This document shows positions 40,581-46,002 of a stretch of DNA of 46,002 bases, in pieces. The notes under the pieces were generated by a model. It worked only from the letters and a program-made list of their open reading frames with translations. It made no database searches and was not told the origin of the DNA. The DNA is taken from assembly GCA_014859305.1 (NCBI GenBank), contig JACUUM010000010.1:1-46002 (forward strand), read 5' to 3'. This DNA comes from Coriobacteriia bacterium (lineage in GTDB: Bacteria > Actinomycetota > Coriobacteriia > Anaerosomatales > Kmv31). The number at the start of each line of letters is the position of its first letter. Position 1 is the stretch's first letter. Both the position numbers and the translations under genes were made by a program.

Positions 40581-41930
40581 CTACACCAGCGCGAAGCGTT
40601 CGTAGTGGACGCGCCGCGCGGGGACGCGCATCTCGGCCAGGGCCGCGCTCACGGCGTCCAGCATCGCAGGGGGGCCGCAGAGGAAGTAGTCGCGCTCGAG
40701 CGGCTCGGCCACGTAGCGCTCGAGGAGCTCCCGCGTCACGAACCCGCGCTCGCCCGTCCAGCCCTCGGGCGGCTCCTCCAGCACGTAGGCCACCTTGAGC
40801 GGCAGGACGTCCGAGAGCCGGCCGATCTCCTCGCGGAACACGAGGTCCTCTTCGGCCTTGGCGGCGAAGACCAGCGTGCACGCCGTGTCGTCGCCGCGCT
40901 CCTCGGCGGTGCGCAGCACGCTCATGACCGGCGTGATGCCGATGCCGCCGGCGATCAGCACGTAGCCCGCCGCGTCGTAGCGGTCCGTGGTGAACGCCCC
41001 GTACGGGCCGTCGAGGTATGCGACCTCGCCCGGCTCCACCTCGCCGATGCGCGACGTGAAGTCCCCGAGCTCCTTCACGGTCATCTCGAACCCGCTCTTC
41101 CCGGCGGGAGCCGCCGAGGAGAACGAGAACGGGTGCTCCTCCAGCGAGAACGGCGAGCGCCGCAGCGTCACCCACGCGAACTGACCGGGCAGGAAGCCCA
41201 TGCCGGGATGACCCTGCGGCTCGAAGGCCAGCGTCCACGTGTCCCGCCCTTCCCGGCGCACCTCGGAGACCCGGTACGGGCGCCGCGCCTTGACCAGCGG
41301 CTTGCCGACCCTCACCCACGCGAACGCGAGCGCCCACAGGGTCGGGTAGACGATCCACAGGGCGCGCTTCCAGGGGGCGCTGACGTAGTGGCCGATGCCC
41401 TGCATGTGGAGCACCGCGAGCACCACCACCGCGACCGCCAGCACGTCGTGCAACCCGCGCCAGGTCTCGTAGCGCAGCTTGAAGCGCTGGCGCCACACCG
41501 AGGAGGCCACGATCGCGCCGAGCGAGGCCACGGCGGCGACCGCCGCCCGCGCCCGCCACGGCGCGGCGAACACGTTCAGCAGCGCCAGCAGCGCGGGGTC
41601 CATGACGAACAGCAGGACCGGGTGCGCGAGCACGAGGCCCAGGGCCACGTAGGACATGCGCCGATGGAAGTGGTAGACGGCGTCGATCCCGAACGGAGCC
41701 TTCAGGCGGCGGAGCCGCGCCGACAGGACGAACTGCAGCCCGAGGATGCCCGCGCCGGCGAAGGCGAGCGCCACGGAGAGCTCCCGCAGGAACTCGCGTC
41801 CCGCCGGCAGCGGGGCGAGCAGCATCAGCACGAGCGGCGCCAGCGCGAGCAGCACGTACAGGGCGATGCCCGATGCGGCGCGCACCCGATATGCTCGCTG
41901 CCGCGCGCGGCGGTCCACGGCAGGGGACAT
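40581..41930 (-). CDS. Ferric-reductase-like membrane flavoprotein (ferredoxin reductase family)
   Basis: About 449 residues. The N-terminal half (about 20-215) is a ferric reductase-like transmembrane region with histidines placed for haem: FHRRMSYVALGLVLAHPVLL and RGLHDVLAVAVVVLAVLHMQG. The C-terminal half is an FAD/NAD(P)-binding unit with HPFSFSSA (FAD), YLDGPYGAFT, VLIAGGIGITPVMSVLR (NAD(P)) and FLCGPPAMLDAV near the end. Such proteins pass electrons from NAD(P)H across the membrane to an outside acceptor. The inner ATG at 41930 has GAAGGG at good spacing; the ATG at 41936 is possible. It is the first gene of the minus-strand run and diverges from the PEP synthase gene. Confidence 0.9.
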   Translation of the reverse strand: MSPAVDRRARQRAYRVRAASGIALYVLLALAPLVLMLLAPLPAGREFLRELSVALAFAGAGILGLQFVLSARLRRLKAPFGIDAVYHFHRRMSYVALGLVLAHPVLLFVMDPALLALLNVFAAPWRARAAVAAVASLGAIVASSVWRQRFKLRYETWRGLHDVLAVAVVVLAVLHMQGIGHYVSAPWKRALWIVYPTLWALAFAWVRVGKPLVKARRPYRVSEVRREGRDTWTLAFEPQGHPGMGFLPGQFAWVTLRRSPFSLEEHPFSFSSAAPAGKSGFEMTVKELGDFTSRIGEVEPGEVAYLDGPYGAFTTDRYDAAGYVLIAGGIGITPVMSVLRTAEERGDDTACTLVFAAKAEEDLVFREEIGRLSDVLPLKVAYVLEEPPEGWTGERGFVTRELLERYVAEPLERDYFLCGPPAMLDAVSAALAEMRVPARRVHYERFALV

Positions 41931-42148
41931 CCACATCCCTTCGGAGGAGACCTTCTCCAGGTATTCCCCGCCGCCGCGGGTTCGCCTCGCCCGCTCGCCG
42001 GGGCGGCAGCCGCTTCCCGCCCGCCGGCCGGCGTGGCACGCACGGCGGAGCCGCGGCCCGCCGGGGGGTAAAGAAGGAGCACGAGGAACGTGACGCGGGC
42101 CGGAGCCGATGCCGCCCGGCGCCGCGAGACCCCGAGGAGGGGAGCGCC

Positions 42149-44538
<2,390 letters not shown>

Positions 44539-44548
<10 letters not shown>

Positions 44549-44800
44549 CGCAGCGCGCGGATGATGTCGAGCTTGGCCGCTTGACGTGCGGGGATGAGGG
44601 CGGCGAGCGCGGCGAACACGAGGCCCACGGCCACGGCGGCCATCAGCCCGCTCCACGGGAACACGAAGTCGAACTCGAGCCCGACGGACTGGATCGCGAC
44701 GAGGACGAGGTTGCCGAGCGGTATGCCCACAACGAGGCCGGCGACGGTGCCCAGCGCCGAGAGCAGCATCTTCGTGTCTCGGACGGGATCACGGCTCGTG
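44539..44800 (-). pseudogene. C-terminal remnant of an FtsX/MacB-type ABC permease
   Basis: The minus strand encodes only the last about 80 residues of an ABC permease: helix ALGTVAGLVVGIPLGNLVLVAI, a short loop, helix GLMAAVAVGLVFAALAALIP and the highly typical ending ARQAAKLDIIRALRYE. Similarity fades near 44800, and upstream of that the frame reads into the regulatory region of the antitoxin gene. A functional permease needs several hundred more residues. The piece therefore looks like the relic of a deletion that brought the toxin-antitoxin genes next to ppsA. Confidence 0.75.
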
Positions 44801-44850
44801 ATGGCGGAACCGGGCATATACAGAAGCGCCGAGGTGCGGTAACGTATAAG
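44788..44850 (+). promoter_or_regulatory. Possible operator and -10 region of the toxin-antitoxin genes
   Basis: ATCACG (44788-44793) and CGTGAT (44797-44802) form an inverted repeat with a 3-base centre. TATAAG (44845-44850) is a good -10 candidate about 24 bases before the antitoxin ATG; no strong -35 is visible at standard spacing. Antitoxins of this class often repress their own promoter, so the repeat could be the binding site. Confidence 0.35.
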
Positions 44851-44873
44851 GCGTACCCGACCGGGAGGCTGCC

Positions 44874-45545
44874 ATGCCCACAGCCGCGCGCTCACGCGAA
44901 CGACGCCCTCACGCGGCCGCTCTCGACGCGATCGAGAGCGCCGGGTCGAGCCGGGAACGCGCAGAGGCGCTCGTACGGCTGACCTCGGAGATCGCCTCCG
45001 ACGATCCGGACCTGGTCCGCTTCCGTTTCTCGCTTCTCGCCATGATGCGCGCCGCGCTAGCCGGCGGAGAGGTCGCGGCCGGGCTGGCCGGCGAGCCTCG
45101 CATGCTCGTGGAGGGCATCGAGCTTCCCGCGTACTCGGCCGCCGACATCGCCAACGAGGCCGCTCTGCGCGGGCTGGCGCGCGCGGGGGTGTTGGACGAG
45201 GAGATGCTCACGGCGTCGGCGGTCTCGGCGCTGCTAGGTTCCAGATCCAAGAACCCGAGGCAGTACGCCAACAGGCTCAGACTGCGAGGCGAGATCGTGG
45301 GGGTGCCTCACCAGAACCAGTACCTCTACCCCGCCTTCCAGTTCGACGAGGAGCGCCGGCGCGTATGGCCGGCCGCCTTCGCCGCGAACCGCATCCTCGG
45401 CGCCGCCGACGACCCCTGGGGGGTCGCGTCGTGGTGGGTGACGCCGGATGGCTGGCTGGGGCGCCCGCCGAAGGACGTGCTCGGCTCGCGTGACGACGAA
45501 GCCGTGCTGACCGAGGCGGCGCGGGACACCGCCGAAGGCTACTAG
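44874..45545 (+). CDS. Xre/ParS-MbcA-like antitoxin of a RES-type module
   Basis: A 223-residue protein encoded just before a RES-domain gene. The middle (about 85-150) has a helix-turn-helix-like run, ending LDEEMLTASAVSALLGSRSKNPRQYANRLRLRGEIVGV. The C-terminal part, with YPAFQFDEERRRVWP, ILGAADDPWGVASWWVTPDGWLGRPPKDVLG, matches the toxin-binding region of Xre/ParS/MbcA-like antitoxins (DUF2384-like). The N-terminal about 80 residues are helical and longer than in the shortest relatives. GGGAGG precedes the ATG. The next start (GTG) follows immediately after its TAG, so the pair is co-translated, antitoxin first. It should neutralise the RES toxin and probably repress the operon. Confidence 0.83.
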   Translation: MPTAARSRERRPHAAALDAIESAGSSRERAEALVRLTSEIASDDPDLVRFRFSLLAMMRAALAGGEVAAGLAGEPRMLVEGIELPAYSAADIANEAALRGLARAGVLDEEMLTASAVSALLGSRSKNPRQYANRLRLRGEIVGVPHQNQYLYPAFQFDEERRRVWPAAFAANRILGAADDPWGVASWWVTPDGWLGRPPKDVLGSRDDEAVLTEAARDTAEGY

Positions 45546-46002
45546 TGTCCGCTGGGGGATCGGTGCGAGCGGGGGATTCCTGGGAGGGGCAACGCCGGCG
45601 TCCGCCGGCGCACGGGGTCGTCGGACCTCCCGCGGTCGAGACGCTGCTCTCGGGAAGCCGGCTGTGGCGCATCCATCGCAGCGACACACTCGGAGCGGAC
45701 TACACGAACGTCGCGGCGGGAGAGCGTTCCGGCGGGAGGTTCGACGTGCCGGAGGAGGCGGTCGGTCACCTCTACGCCGGGGACGGCTTGGAGGCGGCGG
45801 TGGCCGAGACGCTCCTTCGGCGCACGCCACTCGCCGATCAGGGTCCGAGGATCGTCCCCTTCGCGCGCGTCGCCGGGCGGACGCTCTCTGTGCTGGAGGT
45901 CCGCCGCGACCTGCGGTTGATCGCTCTGCACGGGCCGGCGGCGGCCGCGATCGGACAGGGCTTGTGGCTCACCAAGTGCGACGCTGCGGACTACCCGCTC
46001 AC
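45546..46002 (+). CDS. RES-domain toxin (3' end cut by window)
   Basis: The GTG directly after the antitoxin stop, with GAAGG 6 bases upstream, opens a frame that runs to the window edge (152 residues visible). The RES fold starts near residue 38: LWRIHRSD with R42, GERSGGRFD with R65, HLYAGDGLEAAVAETLLR with Tyr77 and Glu88, then later strands ending LWLTKCDAADYP. RES toxins of the MbcT/ParT class are ADP-ribosyltransferase-like enzymes that degrade or use NAD+, halting growth until the antitoxin blocks them. The C-terminal serine-containing strand is partly outside the window. Together with the preceding gene this is a type II module. Confidence 0.85.

Noticed and set aside
39375-42071. 898-codon open frame antisense to the HAD/TPP and flavoprotein genes
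   Set aside because: It spans several real genes on the other strand and has no protein signature.

Overview
The window is GC-rich, densely coded DNA with frequent GTG starts, 4-bp start/stop overlaps and purine-rich ribosome binding sites. It holds no rRNA, tRNA, CRISPR array or insertion sequence that I can see. Gene content points to an anaerobic or facultative high-GC bacterium, most likely an actinobacterium of the Coriobacteriia/OPB41 type: a KamA-family aminomutase, a selenium-trait YedE/TusA-like/Se-carrier set, a reductive activator of corrinoid enzymes, an archaeal-type (class V) fructose-1,6-bisphosphatase, a C_GCAxxG_C_C protein, two SPASM radical SAM enzymes and a GerW-like protein. 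The lineage is an inference from gene content only.

Layout. 1-7.6 kb: KamA-family radical SAM protein (cut by the edge), pabB, a small membrane protein, rsgA convergent with azlCD across a 211-bp tandem duplication, then an ABC exporter-like ATPase/permease pair. 7.7-10.8 kb: a tightly packed selenium-type operon (yedE, tusA-like, Se/S-carrier-like, YjeF-like kinase fold). 10.8-20.9 kb: mostly minus-strand genes for an anchored GH18 hydrolase, an MBL-fold hydrolase, a 7TM-PAS-GAF sensor, a corrinoid activator (with a divergent zinc-ribbon protein), class V FBPase, a PAS-GAF-PP2C phosphatase and a glycerophosphodiesterase. 21.0-26.7 kb: an ABM/GNAT/radical SAM operon, citrate synthase, a membrane protein, GerW-like and ferritin-like genes.

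26.7-34.0 kb is the most unusual part. A good sigma70-like promoter with a perfect 10-bp inverted repeat over its start region drives six tightly spaced genes: YdjY-type lipoprotein, TVP38/DedA-like membrane protein, LPG-synthase-like flippase, C_GCAxxG_C_C protein fused to a membrane domain, SPASM radical SAM enzyme and a divergent MTAP-family nucleoside phosphorylase. The last gene runs tail-to-tail into a fused pair of glycosyltransferase-like domains of the type called rSAM/selenodomain-associated transferases 1 and 2. The set resembles arsenosugar/selenosugar-type neighbourhoods in which a radical SAM enzyme, a nucleoside phosphorylase and these transferases act in sequence, but the usual ArsS and ArsM proteins are absent, so it is a candidate for an undescribed variant pathway.

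32.7-41.9 kb is one long minus-strand run: ferric-reductase-like flavoprotein, a 30-residue membrane microprotein, a beta-phosphoglucomutase/trehalose-phosphatase fusion, a GH65 phosphorylase, an ACT protein, a GNAT and a cyclopropane-fatty-acid synthase. 42.1-46.0 kb: PEP synthase, a truncated ABC permease remnant and a RES/Xre-type toxin-antitoxin pair cut by the window end. PEP synthase and class V FBPase together suggest gluconeogenic metabolism; the GH65/HAD/TPP genes handle alpha-glucobiose or trehalose turnover.
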